64,000 bases of DNA from Falsirhodobacter sp. alg1 (GTDB taxonomy: Bacteria; Pseudomonadota; Alphaproteobacteria; Rhodobacterales; Rhodobacteraceae), in NCBI RefSeq assembly GCF_000739715.2, contig NZ_BBJC02000005.1, positions 94,480 through 158,479 of the forward strand, read 5' to 3'. Below are positions 17,721 through 27,153 of this stretch, piece after piece; position 1 is the stretch's first letter, and each line of letters begins with the position of its first letter. The notes under the pieces were generated by a model that was given only the letters and a program-made list of their open reading frames with translations, searched no databases and had not been told where the DNA came from. The position numbers and the translations under genes were made by a program.

Positions 17721-18167
17721 GGGCGCGCGTGATACATAGAGTTTGAAGACGATGCAGCTGACCGGGACAGCGGGCGGGCATGGTTTACACCAACTTTCGT
17801 ACCCTAAATGAGCTTTGATGCTCCATGGAGCGGATGCGGGCATTGTCATATAGGCAATATTTTCATCGAAGAAATCCGTAGGCTCCCTCGTTGCAATAGC
17901 GTCCCTATCGGTAGTCTGATTGCGGGCGGACTGGCCTGAACGGGCCGGCAGTGACTCTCGTATCAGGGTAACTCAGGATCGCGTAACTTTCAGGCTGTGA
18001 TCCCTAATTGTCAGCAAACATACGGAAAAATCGACGAAAATTATAGATATGGGCGCCAGTTGTTGACAGTCAAAGTAATGGTTAACCAATTGTTAATTGA
18101 TTTTGCTAACAACCAAAGGCAGTGTGCGTTTTGTAAATCTATGATTTTTTTTCAGGAGAGTGAAAAT
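17721..18167. other. Intergenic region upstream of the lectin gene
   Basis: About 450 bp. The first part shows no gene or clear terminator for hipA. The last 150 bp are AT-rich and carry a CtrA-type box at 18082-18096 and a strong ribosome site (AGGAG) just before the lectin ATG. Confidence 0.5.
18082..18096. promoter_or_regulatory. CtrA-type box TTAAC-N5-GTTAA (site B)
   Basis: TTAACCAATTGTTAA, an exact match to the palindromic CtrA form, centred 79 bp upstream of the lectin ATG, a position fitting a CtrA-activated promoter. Confidence 0.6.
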
Positions 18168-18554
18168 ATGGCGGACCAATCACATAATACGAGTGCGCAG
18201 CAAAATGTGATCGTCGGAGAAATGCAAATTCTCAGCGCCGTGGATGAAGTCTTCAACCATGTCGATCACGGAATGCCCATGTGGTCGGGCGATGGCGATC
18301 GTAAGGTGGAACTGAATATTGCATTCCAGACCCCGTTTAACGCTCCTCCTGCGGTAACGCTCGGTCTGGCTGGTGTGGATAGTGCGCATGACCAGAACTT
18401 GCGCTTTTGGTTGGCAGCACATGATGTGACGACCACAGGCTTCAAGATTGAATTCAGCACTTGGGATGATACACATATCGCCCGCGCCGCTGTGTCATGG
18501 CAGGCGATCGGTGGGGTCGTTGTAAAACCGGCAGCAAAGCCTCGGGTCATCTGA
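18168..18554 (+). CDS. H-type lectin domain protein
   Basis: 128 residues. The domain covers about residues 25-120 with the family landmarks FQTPFNAPPAVTLGLAGVD, NLRFWLAAHDVTTTGFKIEF and STWDDT, and the terminal AAVSWQAIG. H-type lectins (Helix pomatia agglutinin, discoidins) are six-stranded antiparallel folds that trimerise or hexamerise and bind sugars such as GalNAc. No signal peptide is visible, so export would need another route. The ATG at 18168 has AGGAG upstream. It converges with a Hint-domain protein gene across a terminator, and a CtrA-type box precedes it. Confidence 0.85.
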   Translation: MADQSHNTSAQQNVIVGEMQILSAVDEVFNHVDHGMPMWSGDGDRKVELNIAFQTPFNAPPAVTLGLAGVDSAHDQNLRFWLAAHDVTTTGFKIEFSTWDDTHIARAAVSWQAIGGVVVKPAAKPRVI

Positions 18555-18569
18555 TCGGCGTTCGGGCGT

Positions 18570-18602
18570 GCTTCCCCGCCACATTACTGCTGGCAGGGAA
18601 GC
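18570..18602. terminator. Hairpin between convergent lectin and Hint genes
   Basis: GCTTCCCCGCCA pairs with TGGCAGGGAAGC (one mismatch, 9-nt loop), 16 bp from each stop codon. Likely serves both genes. Confidence 0.65.
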
Positions 18603-18617
18603 CTCTTAAGCCTAGCG

Positions 18618-19838
18618 TTATACCGCGCGTTTGCGGTTTCCGGCGCAGAAATGCCCGGCCGCATGGCCGATGCCAGACATATCCGGGCGGCTGACAAGCG
18701 CCTGATTTGCAAGTGTGTGGCGTGCAACCATTCTGGGGCTACGCTTGCCACGGACAAATGGCCGGGCAGGGGCAGGATAACTCCCGGAATTCAACTCTGG
18801 AAAAAGGGCCAGAATTTCGCGGCGGCATTCGTCGGGTAGCACCTTGAGCGTTTCAGGGCCGGCATAAAGCGATTCAACCTCGGAACCCTCGGCAAGCACG
18901 ATGTGGTGGCGATCAAACATGAAGTGTACATATTCCACTTCGATGCAATCCTCCATGATATCGATCCCTTCTGCACCGACCAGATGCTTTGCGGCCACCA
19001 ATATTTCTTCGGTATCGAACATCCGCATGGCAATTCTGGAGCGGATAAGAATCCTGTGCTGCTGCGAAACAACAAGATCCCGCTGCGGCATATTTGTACC
19101 CAGTGATCCTGCCGCAATTCTGATGGGAAGAAGCGCCTTATTCCGGGCAAAATCGTTCTTCGTGATTTTGCGCGAAGAAATCCAGCGGATCGCCTGAAAC
19201 CCCTCACCCGCAATGCGAATACGATCCCCGACTTTCAACGTGCCGGCGGCCCGCATTCCTTCTTCGGTTTCAATCAGCGTGTCAGCCGCAAAGCAGGGAA
19301 AAGCGACATTGAAAATGCTCGGATTGAAGCTGGTACGATGATTGATCGACCCATATGAGGAAGTAACCGCGCTGTCTACTGCAGTTACTTTTATGCTGTA
19401 AACACTGGTAATACCCGACCAGCTATCGACATATGCGGCATTCGGACGGAAGAATACATCTCCGTTCGACATTTGTACCAGCGTTGCCGGTTCCGAGCGA
19501 TAGACGTCAGGGTCCGAACCGGTCTGCACCGTCATCGTTACGGCGAAGGCCGAGATCATCGTGACATTCGTTACCGTCGTTTCCGCTGTAGAATAGGAAA
19601 ATGATGTCGGGGGAATGCCATTTGCCGTTGCGTTCCAATAAGTCGCAAATTGGAATGCCGAACTGCTACCAACTTGTGTATAATCACCGGTAACAGCGAT
19701 CGCCTGGATTTCCGAGCTTCCAGAGGCTTCATATCCGGTAATGGCCTGACGCTCTGCAACCGTAATACTTGTTGCCGGGGTTGAATCCAGCATTGCGATA
19801 TTACCGATCCAAAGCCAATTGACAGTCGAAAGAGTCAT
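18618..19838 (-). CDS. Hint-domain (hedgehog/intein-type) protein
   Basis: About 406 residues. The N-terminal 180 residues form a threonine/serine-rich beta domain of unknown family with no signal peptide. The Hint domain starts at Cys182 (PCFAADTLIETEEG), with VGDRIRI, LLPIRIAAGSLG, VVSQQHRILI and EVEYVHFMFDRHHIVLAEG following. Such C-terminal Hint domains are frequent in Rhodobacterales surface or secreted proteins and may cleave at the cysteine. The ATG at 19838 was chosen; a start at 19871 is possible. The domain is clearly homologous to that of the RTX-Hint protein at 30676-32850. Confidence 0.85.
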   Translation of the reverse strand: MTLSTVNWLWIGNIAMLDSTPATSITVAERQAITGYEASGSSEIQAIAVTGDYTQVGSSSAFQFATYWNATANGIPPTSFSYSTAETTVTNVTMISAFAVTMTVQTGSDPDVYRSEPATLVQMSNGDVFFRPNAAYVDSWSGITSVYSIKVTAVDSAVTSSYGSINHRTSFNPSIFNVAFPCFAADTLIETEEGMRAAGTLKVGDRIRIAGEGFQAIRWISSRKITKNDFARNKALLPIRIAAGSLGTNMPQRDLVVSQQHRILIRSRIAMRMFDTEEILVAAKHLVGAEGIDIMEDCIEVEYVHFMFDRHHIVLAEGSEVESLYAGPETLKVLPDECRREILALFPELNSGSYPAPARPFVRGKRSPRMVARHTLANQALVSRPDMSGIGHAAGHFCAGNRKRAV

Positions 19839-19987
19839 ATTTGCCCCCTGCGTAAAGCACCTTGGAGGCAAAGTGCTGATTCAAATGTTGTGATTGCACC
19901 CCCTATGCATCATGCATTGCGGCTTGGATATTACGTAAATAATATTTCAGGAAAACCGTTGCAGAATTACCCGCCCAACGTATTACG

Positions 19988-20016
19988 GCTCCGGCAATCT
20001 AAATAAATGCCGGAGC
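19988..20016 (-). terminator. Hairpin after the sugar-catabolic operon
   Basis: A perfect 9-bp stem (GCTCCGGCA with TGCCGGAGC) and 11-nt loop, 24 bp after the stop of the last leftward gene. No U tract follows on that strand. Confidence 0.6.
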
Positions 20017-20040
20017 GAAAAATGTTTCTGTTCTGGTAGG

Positions 20041-21132
20041 TTAAAGCGGTGTCCAGACCCCGTTGGCCCGGCTGGAGCGGATGCAGGCCTCTATAAACCG
20101 CATGCCGTCCAATCCGTCCTGTATCCCCGGAAGGTGCTCCGGCATCTTTCCCGCCAGAATCGCATCCGCGGCATCGGAATAGATGCTGGCGAAAGCCTCC
20201 AGATATCCTTCGGGATGGCCAGCAGGCACACGGGCCGCACCTTGAAATCCCGCCCCGCCTCGCGTCAGAATCGTCTCTGGCGTGCCCAGCCCGCCAAACC
20301 GAAGGCGGTTCGGGTCAGCGTGGCTCCAATCGAGACTTCCGGTATCACCGATTACCCGCAGGCGAATGTCGTTTTCATAGCCGGACGCGACTTGGGTGGC
20401 CCAAAGCATGCCTCGGGCATTTCCAAGCCGCATCATGACCTGCGCGTTGTCATCGACCAACCGGCCGGGCACGAAGGTGCTGAGCTCTGCCGAAACGCTC
20501 TCGATCGGCAGGTGCGAGACGTAGCGGACCAGATGGGCCGCGTGGGATCCGATATCGGCAATGGCCCCGCCTGCGCCAGAACGCGCAGGGTCGGCGCGCC
20601 ATTCGGCCTGTCGGCTGGTGCCTGCCTTCGCCAGCCAATCCTGCACGTATTCGGCATGAACCAGCCGCACGTTCCCGATCGCCCCTTCGCGGACAAGACG
20701 CCGCGCCTCGCGGATCATGGGATACCCGGCATAGGTATGGGTCAGCACAAACAGCGCTTCGGAGGCGGCGGCCACCTCTGCCAGTTCCTCGGCTTGGGCC
20801 AAGGTGGCGGTCAGGGGTTTGTCGCAGATGACATGGATGCCGTTTTCCAGAAACGCGCGCGCGATGGGATAGTGCATATGGTTCGGTGTGACGATGGCCA
20901 CGGCCTCGATCCCCTCGGGGTGGGCCGCCTCGGCGCGGGCCATTTCCTCGAAGCTGCCATAGCTGCGGGCCAGACCCAAGGCATCGGCCGAGGTGCGCGC
21001 CCGGGCGGGATCACTGGACAATGCCCCCGCGACCAGAGAAAACCGCCCGTCGATCCGCGCCGCAATGCGGTGGACGGCCCCGATGAAGGCCCCTTCGCCG
21101 CCGCCGACCATTCCTAAACGCAATTGTCTCAT
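20041..21132 (-). CDS. Gfo/Idh/MocA family oxidoreductase (second copy in operon)
   Basis: 363 residues. An N-terminal Rossmann fold (LRLGMVGGGEGAFIG, VAIVTPNHMHYPIA) is followed by CDKPLTAT, carrying the conserved catalytic-region lysine near residue 100. The substrate-side domain follows, with GAIADIGSHAAHLVRYV containing the family's D/H pair. These enzymes oxidise hydroxyls of inositols, sugars or glycosides with NAD(P). The start overlaps the upstream isomerase-like gene by 4 bp (ATGA). It is only distantly similar to the other Gfo/Idh/MocA enzyme in this operon, so the two probably act on different positions or intermediates. Confidence 0.92.
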   Translation of the reverse strand: MRQLRLGMVGGGEGAFIGAVHRIAARIDGRFSLVAGALSSDPARARTSADALGLARSYGSFEEMARAEAAHPEGIEAVAIVTPNHMHYPIARAFLENGIHVICDKPLTATLAQAEELAEVAAASEALFVLTHTYAGYPMIREARRLVREGAIGNVRLVHAEYVQDWLAKAGTSRQAEWRADPARSGAGGAIADIGSHAAHLVRYVSHLPIESVSAELSTFVPGRLVDDNAQVMMRLGNARGMLWATQVASGYENDIRLRVIGDTGSLDWSHADPNRLRFGGLGTPETILTRGGAGFQGAARVPAGHPEGYLEAFASIYSDAADAILAGKMPEHLPGIQDGLDGMRFIEACIRSSRANGVWTPL

Positions 21133-22199
21133 TCCGCAGGCTCCTCTTGCAGGCCAAGCATCCGGCGCAGTTCGTCCCGGCTGGTATCGGCCGAGGCGAA
21201 ATCGTCGAATGCGCGCGGTGTCGGTTCAATGATGTGACGACGGATGAAGGGCGCACCTTCCGCCGCGCCTTGTGCGGGGGATTTGATCGCGCATTCCCAT
21301 TCCAGCACTGCCCAGCTTTCGTATCCGTATTGCGCCAGCTTGGAGAATATGGCGGCGAAGTTCACCTGACCGTCCCCAAGGCTACGGAACCGCCCGGCCC
21401 GTTCGGCCCATGGGGAAAACCCCGAATAGACGCCTTGGCGACCGGTCGGGTTGAATTCGGCATCCTTCACATGGAAGGCCTTGATCCGGTCGTGGTACAG
21501 ATCGATGAAGGCAAGGTAATCGAGCTGTTGCAGGACGAAATGCGACGGATCATAGGCAATCCCCACGCGCGGGTGGTGATCCGTCGCCTCGAGGAAGCGT
21601 TCGAAACTGGCACCATCCATCAGATCCTCGCCCGGGTGCAGTTCATAGGCGTAGTCCACGCCGTTTTCGTCGCAAGCGTTCAATACGGGTGTCCAGCGGC
21701 GGGCCAGTTCGTCAAACGCTTCTTCGACCAAACCTGCGGGGCGCTGCGGCCACGGGTACAGGTAGGGCCATGCCAATGCCCCTGAAAAGCCGACCTGCAC
21801 CGACAGCCCCAGATTGCGGGATGCCTTCGCCGCCTTGATGCATTCACCCGCCGCCCATTCCGCCTGCGCCTTGCCGCGCAGATGCGACGGTGCAAAGGCA
21901 TCGAACTGCGGGGCAAAGGCCGGATGCACGGCGACAAGCTGCCCCTGGATATGGGTGGACAACTCGGTAATCGCGACGCCCGCATCAGCGCAGACCCCGT
22001 TGATTTCGTCGCAATAGGTCTGCGAGGTCGCGGCGCGGTCCAGATCGATGAACCGGGGATCGCAGGGAACCTGAATCCCCTTGTACCCCAGATCGGCGGC
22101 CCATTTGGCGATGGGCGCAAGGGCGTCGAAAGGGGCCGTATCACCGCCGAACTGGGCAAGGAAAATCGCCGGTCCCTTCATTGCTTTCGGTGCGGTCAT
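21129..22199 (-). CDS. Sugar phosphate isomerase/epimerase-like TIM-barrel protein (AP endonuclease 2 fold)
   Basis: 356 residues, long for the family (usually about 250-300). Family segments are ELSTHIQGQLVAVHP, YAYELHPGEDLMDG, VGIAYDPSHFVLQQLD, DRIKAFHVKDAEF and WAVLEWECA, whose His/Glu/Asp residues form the divalent-metal site. The ATG at 22199 is preceded by GAGGAGATTGCC. Relatives isomerise, epimerise or, as recently recognised, cleave 3-keto-glycosides. Pairing with Gfo/Idh/MocA enzymes fits either inositol or keto-glycoside degradation. Confidence 0.9.
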   Translation of the reverse strand: MTAPKAMKGPAIFLAQFGGDTAPFDALAPIAKWAADLGYKGIQVPCDPRFIDLDRAATSQTYCDEINGVCADAGVAITELSTHIQGQLVAVHPAFAPQFDAFAPSHLRGKAQAEWAAGECIKAAKASRNLGLSVQVGFSGALAWPYLYPWPQRPAGLVEEAFDELARRWTPVLNACDENGVDYAYELHPGEDLMDGASFERFLEATDHHPRVGIAYDPSHFVLQQLDYLAFIDLYHDRIKAFHVKDAEFNPTGRQGVYSGFSPWAERAGRFRSLGDGQVNFAAIFSKLAQYGYESWAVLEWECAIKSPAQGAAEGAPFIRRHIIEPTPRAFDDFASADTSRDELRRMLGLQEEPAE

Positions 22200-22209
22200 G
22201 GCAATCTCC

Positions 22210-23340
22210 TCAGGCAAGCAAAGCGCGGGCGGCGTCGGGGCCAAGCGCTTCGGGGCGGGTGCAGGGGGTGGTGATCTCGATGAACGTGCCGCTTTCGCCC
22301 GATGCGAGGATCGCGCCCATCACTTCGACCACATGCAGGGCGTAGCTGTCGTTGCAGCGGTGTGGGCGGCCTTGTGCGATGGCTTGGGCCATATCTGCCA
22401 GACCGGCGGTGCGATAATCGGCCGCCATGCCCCAGTCGACTTCGCGGTTGTCGATCCCGAGCGGATGGTCCCATGCCGGCAGATCGGCCGGTTGATCCCG
22501 TTTGGTCAGACGCACCTCGCCGCCGAAAAAGTTCGGATCGGGCACATGCAGCGTGCCTTCGGTGCCGTAAAGCGCCATCGGTGCAAGGTCGTTCTGCCAT
22601 ACATCCCAGCTGGCAACCAAGGTGACGACCGCCCCTTGCTCGAACTCCAGAAGGGCGTGGATCGTGGTCGGGGTCTTTACGGGAATCTCCTCCCCGCCGC
22701 GGGGGCCGTTGCCGATCGTGCGGGTGGTTTCGGGCGTCGCGGTAAGGGCGGCCACCCGTTTGACCGGGCCGATCAGCTGCACCAGATTGGCGATGTAATA
22801 GGGTCCGAGATCAAGGATCGGACCGCCGCCGGGCAAGAAGAAGAAATCGGGGTTGGGGTGCCAAGCCTCCATTCCATGCGACATGACTGCGCAGGTGCCC
22901 GAGGTGATGCGCCCGATGGCACCACTGTCCACCAGATGGCGGGCAAGCTGATGCGATCCACCCAGAACGGTGTCCGGCGCCGAACCGATGCGCACACCCT
23001 TCGCTTGGGCAATGGCCGCGAGTTCCCGCCCTTCCTCAAGGCTCAGGACATAGGGTTTCTCGGAGTAGACATGCTTGCCGGCATTCAGCGCCGCCTTGGC
23101 AATTTCATAATGCGCGGCGGGAATGGTCAGGTTCAGCACCAGATCGACCTCATCGCTTGCAAGGAGGTTTTCGACGGACAGCGCCTTCACGCCGTATTCC
23201 TCGGCGCGCAGGGCCGCCGCGGCAGGGTTCATGTCGGCCACGGCCGTGAATTTGATATCCCCGAATTTCACAGCCCGCGAAAGGTAGGAGGTCGAGATAT
23301 TGCCGCAGCCGATCAGGCCGATACGAAGGGGGTTGGTCAT
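22210..23340 (-). CDS. Gfo/Idh/MocA family oxidoreductase (first copy in operon)
   Basis: 376 residues. The NAD-binding motif is IGLIGCGNISTSYL, SEKPYVLS carries the EKP lysine near residue 96, and the C-terminal domain has GGGPILDLGPYYIANLVQLIGPV, which supplies the conserved aspartate and tyrosine/histidine region. Ten base pairs separate it from the downstream TIM-barrel gene and 14 from the upstream one. The likely role is oxidation of the imported sugar or glycoside before action by the TIM-barrel enzymes. Confidence 0.92.
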   Translation of the reverse strand: MTNPLRIGLIGCGNISTSYLSRAVKFGDIKFTAVADMNPAAAALRAEEYGVKALSVENLLASDEVDLVLNLTIPAAHYEIAKAALNAGKHVYSEKPYVLSLEEGRELAAIAQAKGVRIGSAPDTVLGGSHQLARHLVDSGAIGRITSGTCAVMSHGMEAWHPNPDFFFLPGGGPILDLGPYYIANLVQLIGPVKRVAALTATPETTRTIGNGPRGGEEIPVKTPTTIHALLEFEQGAVVTLVASWDVWQNDLAPMALYGTEGTLHVPDPNFFGGEVRLTKRDQPADLPAWDHPLGIDNREVDWGMAADYRTAGLADMAQAIAQGRPHRCNDSYALHVVEVMGAILASGESGTFIEITTPCTRPEALGPDAARALLA

Positions 23341-23354
23341 GAAACGACTCCGGC

Positions 23355-24098
23355 TTAGAGGGTGGCGAAGGTCGCGTGTGCGGCCTTGGCAAAGCGTACG
23401 AAATCACTGGGATTGTCGTGTTCTGCGACCAGAACGGCACAGCGCGAGGTTTTGAGCGCGGCATAGATGGCGGGCCAATCGAGGGTGCCGGTTCCGGCAT
23501 CTGCCCACCCATCTTCGTCCAGATTTTCACCTGCGGGGGCCAGATCCTTGAAGTGGGCGGCCGTGATGCGTTGACCATGCCGGCTGATCCAATCGATCGG
23601 GTCGGTGCCGCTGCGAACGATCCATGCGATATCCGCCTCCCATTCGATCATCGGTGCCGAACGCAGCAGGATTTCCATCGGGATCTGGCCATCGGGAAGG
23701 GCAAAGAATTCGAAATCATGGTTGTGCCAACCGAATGCCAGACCATGGCTTGCCATGGCGGCATGGCATTTTGCGAGGCGTTCGGCCAAGGCTTCCCATC
23801 CTGCGGCATCGGTCGGCCGCTCCTCGGGGGAGAGCCATGGCGCATAGACGGTTTTGACACCGAGCGTTGCGGCGATCTTGGCGACACCTTCCGCATCGTT
23901 CTCGCACATGTCGATCGGCACATGCAGGGTCGGCATCGTCATGCCCGCCGCGTCCAGCTTGGCGCGTATGGCCGCTGCCTCATTGAACATATCGAAGAAC
24001 CCTTCGGCGGCGGGATAGCCGATCGCGCCAAGCTGCGTGATAACATCTGTATAGGGGGTGTAGTTCTTGGCGGAGAAAAGCTGCAGGGATAGAAGCAT
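23355..24098 (-). CDS. Sugar phosphate isomerase/epimerase-like TIM-barrel protein
   Basis: 247 residues, normal family length. LQLFSAKNYTPYTDVITQLGAIGYPAAEGF opens the barrel; metal-site segments include LAFGWHNHDFEF, IEWEADIAWIVRSG, ITAAHFKDLAP and VLVAEHDNPSDF. It lies 14 bp upstream of a Gfo/Idh/MocA gene and 36 bp downstream of the transporter ATPase in the same operon. The actual reaction (isomerase, epimerase, dehydratase or keto-glycoside lyase) is not readable. Confidence 0.9.
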   Translation of the reverse strand: MLLSLQLFSAKNYTPYTDVITQLGAIGYPAAEGFFDMFNEAAAIRAKLDAAGMTMPTLHVPIDMCENDAEGVAKIAATLGVKTVYAPWLSPEERPTDAAGWEALAERLAKCHAAMASHGLAFGWHNHDFEFFALPDGQIPMEILLRSAPMIEWEADIAWIVRSGTDPIDWISRHGQRITAAHFKDLAPAGENLDEDGWADAGTGTLDWPAIYAALKTSRCAVLVAEHDNPSDFVRFAKAAHATFATL

Positions 24099-24134
24099 GG
24101 TATAACTTTCGATATGGCCCGAAGGCTTGAAAAT

Positions 24135-25229
24135 TCAGATGCGGTTTTCGGTGGATGCGTCGAAAAACGAGGCGGATCTGGTCATGAAGCCGACGTCGAT
24201 CGTCTGACCCGAGCGGATCTCGGTCTGGCCATCGACACGTATGCGGAAGGGTTCCCCCGCAAGGCTGCTCCAGATCAGGGTGTCGGCGCCCATCGGCTCC
24301 ACGACATCGACGGTGACGGTGGCGCGGACATCGCAGGCAGCCGCCGCGTCGCCGATCAGGATATGTTCGGGGCGGATTCCCATAACCGCTTTGCAGTCGT
24401 TATGGCGAGTAAAGGCATAGTCCGACATGTCGGCAGCCACAGGGCCGTCAAACCGCGTGCCGGTCAGGGAGCCTGAGATGAAGTTCATCGGAGGCGAGCC
24501 GATGAAACCGGCCACATAGAGGTTTGCCGGGCGGTTGTAGATTTCCTGCGGCGAGGCGAATTGCTGCACGACGCCCCCCTTCATGATGGCGATGCGGTCG
24601 GCCAGCGTCATCGCCTCGATCTGGTCATGGGTGACGTAGATCATGGTGTTTTTCAGGTTCTGGTGCAGACGCTTCAGCTCTACCCGCAATTCGGCGCGCA
24701 GCTTGGCATCAAGGTTCGACAACGGTTCGTCGAACAGGAACACATCCACATCGCGGACAAGCGCGCGGCCGATCGCAACACGCTGGCGCTGCCCACCGGA
24801 CAGCGCGGCAGGCTTGCGGTGCAGCAGAGGTTCCAGATGCAGGATTTCGGCGGCCCGGGCGATGCGGGCCTCGATCTCGGCCTTGGGAAGGCGCGCGTTC
24901 TTCAAACCGAACGACAGGTTTCCCTTCACGCTCATCTGCGGATAGAGGGCGTAGGATTGAAAGACCATGCCGATCCCCCGCTCCGACGGTTCGGCCCAGG
25001 TGACATTCTTGCCTTCGATCCAAATCTGGCCGTCGCTCGGCTCCAGCAGGCCGGCGATGCAGTTCAGCAGGGTGGATTTGCCACATCCCGACGCGCCGAG
25101 CAGCACGAGAAACTCCCCCTTGCGGATATCGAGGTTCAGCTGTTCCAGCACCGTCACGGCACCAAAGCTGAGCCGCAGATCCCGGATCGATACAGAGGTT
25201 TCCACATCGGGTGTTGTTTGGTCGAGCAT
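24135..25229 (-). CDS. Sugar ABC transporter ATP-binding protein (UgpC/MsmK type)
   Basis: 364 residues. Walker A is GASGCGKST, the Q loop lies in VFQSYALYPQMSV, the signature is LSGGQRQR, Walker B is VFLFDEPLSNLDA, and the switch histidine is in YVTHDQ. A C-terminal TOBE/MalK-like regulatory domain follows from about residue 240 (FIGSPPMNFISG). It energises import of the sugar bound by the protein encoded at 27235-28485. It lies 45 bp after the second permease gene. Confidence 0.95.
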   Translation of the reverse strand: MLDQTTPDVETSVSIRDLRLSFGAVTVLEQLNLDIRKGEFLVLLGASGCGKSTLLNCIAGLLEPSDGQIWIEGKNVTWAEPSERGIGMVFQSYALYPQMSVKGNLSFGLKNARLPKAEIEARIARAAEILHLEPLLHRKPAALSGGQRQRVAIGRALVRDVDVFLFDEPLSNLDAKLRAELRVELKRLHQNLKNTMIYVTHDQIEAMTLADRIAIMKGGVVQQFASPQEIYNRPANLYVAGFIGSPPMNFISGSLTGTRFDGPVAADMSDYAFTRHNDCKAVMGIRPEHILIGDAAAACDVRATVTVDVVEPMGADTLIWSSLAGEPFRIRVDGQTEIRSGQTIDVGFMTRSASFFDASTENRI

Positions 25230-25274
25230 GAGTAGGCTCCTATGAAAATGGGGCGGCGAGAGTGCGGAGGGGTA

Positions 25275-26180
25275 TCAGCCCTTCACCGCACCGGCGGCGA
25301 TGCCGCGCACGAAGAGCTTGCCGGAAATGAGATAAATGCTGAGGGGGACAAGGCCGGTCAGAAGGGTCGCCGCCATGTTGACGTTGTATTCCTTTACGCC
25401 TTGCACCGAGTTCACGATGTTGTTCAGCTGCACGGTCATCGGATAGCTCTCCGGTTTGGTGTAGATCACGCCGAACAGGAAATCGTTCCAGATGTTTGTT
25501 ACCTGCAGGATGACGGCAACGGTGATGATCGGGACAGACATCGGCACGATCACCTGCAAGAAGATCCGCCAGAATCCGGCTCCATCCACCCGCGCGGCCT
25601 TGAAGAGTTCGGGCGGCAAGGAGGCGAAATAGTTGCGGAACAGCAGCGTGATGATCGGCATGCCGAAGACGGTATGGACCAGCACGAGCCCCCAGATCGA
25701 CCCCATCAGGCCCATCTCGCGCAGCAGGACCACGATCGGGTAGATCATCACCTGGTAGGGAATGAAGGCCCCGAACAAGAGGATCCCGAAGAAGATCTCC
25801 GATCCCTTGAACTTCCAGTTCACCAGGGCATAGCCGTTGACCGAGGCCACGACGATCGAGATGATGACCGAAGGCACCACGATCATGACCGAATTCATGA
25901 ACCCGCGGGACAGGCCGTCGCAATTCAGACCGGTACAAGCCTGCGACCATGCCTTTACCCAGGGCTCGAACGTGATCTCGACCGGCGGGGCGAAGATGTT
26001 GCCCATGCGGATTTCGGGCAAACCCTTGAGCGAGGTCATCACCATCACCCACAGGGGCAGCAGATAGTAAAGCGATAGCACGAACAGGGTGACGTACAGC
26101 ATCAGACGTTTCGGCGTCATGCCGGATTTCGGCTTGGCGCCGCGCGGGCCGTCCAGAATGCGGGATGGAATATCAACCAC
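25275..26180 (-). CDS. Sugar ABC transporter permease (MalG type)
   Basis: 301 residues, about six membrane helices. The EAA coupling loop is at roughly 195-225 (PPELFKAARVDGAGFWRIFLQVIVP). An N-terminal extension (SRILDGPRGAKPKSGMTPKR) precedes the first helix. It overlaps the MalF-type gene by 8 bp, indicating a tightly coupled pair forming the heterodimeric channel. Confidence 0.95.
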   Translation of the reverse strand: MVDIPSRILDGPRGAKPKSGMTPKRLMLYVTLFVLSLYYLLPLWVMVMTSLKGLPEIRMGNIFAPPVEITFEPWVKAWSQACTGLNCDGLSRGFMNSVMIVVPSVIISIVVASVNGYALVNWKFKGSEIFFGILLFGAFIPYQVMIYPIVVLLREMGLMGSIWGLVLVHTVFGMPIITLLFRNYFASLPPELFKAARVDGAGFWRIFLQVIVPMSVPIITVAVILQVTNIWNDFLFGVIYTKPESYPMTVQLNNIVNSVQGVKEYNVNMAATLLTGLVPLSIYLISGKLFVRGIAAGAVKG

Positions 26181-27126
26181 GGCGTTTGCCTCCGAATTCG
26201 ATGATTGCCCATGGCAACAGGATGATCAGCACAGCCAGCAGCATCATCGTGGATGCGGCAAATCCCTGGCCGAGGTTCTGGTTGGCAAACATGTAATCGT
26301 AGACATATTTCGCCGGTACTTCGGAGCTGATGCCCGGCCCGCCCTGTGTCAGGGCAACAACCAGATCATAGAGCTTCACGATTCCCGCGCCGATCAGCAC
26401 CGTCGCCGTGGCGAACACGGGGCGCATGATGGGCAGAATAATGAAGACATAGGTTTTCCACGCGGGGATGCCGTCCACGCGGGCGGCCTTCCACAGATCT
26501 TCGTCCACGCCGCGCAGACCGGCCAGCATGATCACCGTGATAAGGCCGGTCCCCTGCCACAACCCAGCCATCAGCAGCGCCCCGATCACGAGGGATGAAT
26601 TATGAAGGGGGTCGAAGGCAAAGGTTTCCCATCCTGCACGGCGGACCATTTCCTGGATGCCGAAATCAGGGTTCAGGATCCATTGCCACACTAGTCCGGT
26701 TACGATGAACGACAGGGCATAGGGATAGAGGAAGATAGTGCGGAACAGGCTCTCCATACGGATCTTCTGATCCAGAAGGGCTGCCAGTACGAAACCCAGC
26801 ACCAGCGACAGCAGAAGCGCTAGCACCCCGTATATCGCGATGGTTTCAACGGATTGCATCCAGCGGGGGGTATTCCACAAACGCTCGTATTGCGACAGGC
26901 CCGCAAAATCCCCATTGGGCAGCATGCGTGACTTGGTGAAGCTGTAATAGACGGTCCAGCCCGAACACCCGATGAAAACGACCAAGGCAGTGAGGATCAT
27001 CGGCAGGGCCGCGATCTTTGCCATAGGGTTCCGCAGAAAGTTGCGGGGCCGCGTGGTTTTCAGGCGCGTGTGGGCGTTGGGCATAAGGGGCAGATCCTTG
27101 GCGATCAGCCGATCGGGGCCAGACAT
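26173..27126 (-). CDS. Sugar ABC transporter permease (MalF type)
   Basis: 317 residues with six membrane helices. The EAA loop lies near residues 215-245 (VDEDLWKAARVDGIPAWKTYVF). The first helix starts at about residue 35 (IAALPMILTALVVFIGCSGW). It is separated from the upstream binding-protein gene by 108 bp that contain a long inverted repeat. Confidence 0.95.
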   Translation of the reverse strand: MSGPDRLIAKDLPLMPNAHTRLKTTRPRNFLRNPMAKIAALPMILTALVVFIGCSGWTVYYSFTKSRMLPNGDFAGLSQYERLWNTPRWMQSVETIAIYGVLALLLSLVLGFVLAALLDQKIRMESLFRTIFLYPYALSFIVTGLVWQWILNPDFGIQEMVRRAGWETFAFDPLHNSSLVIGALLMAGLWQGTGLITVIMLAGLRGVDEDLWKAARVDGIPAWKTYVFIILPIMRPVFATATVLIGAGIVKLYDLVVALTQGGPGISSEVPAKYVYDYMFANQNLGQGFAASTMMLLAVLIILLPWAIIEFGGKRRG

Positions 27127-27153
27127 GTCGCAGTCCTTTGCATGGGGATATTG

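Noticed and set aside
22081-23358. A 425-codon rightward open frame opposite the Gfo/Idh and isomerase genes
   Set aside because: Mirror of high-GC coding on the other strand; the leftward proteins match well-known families.
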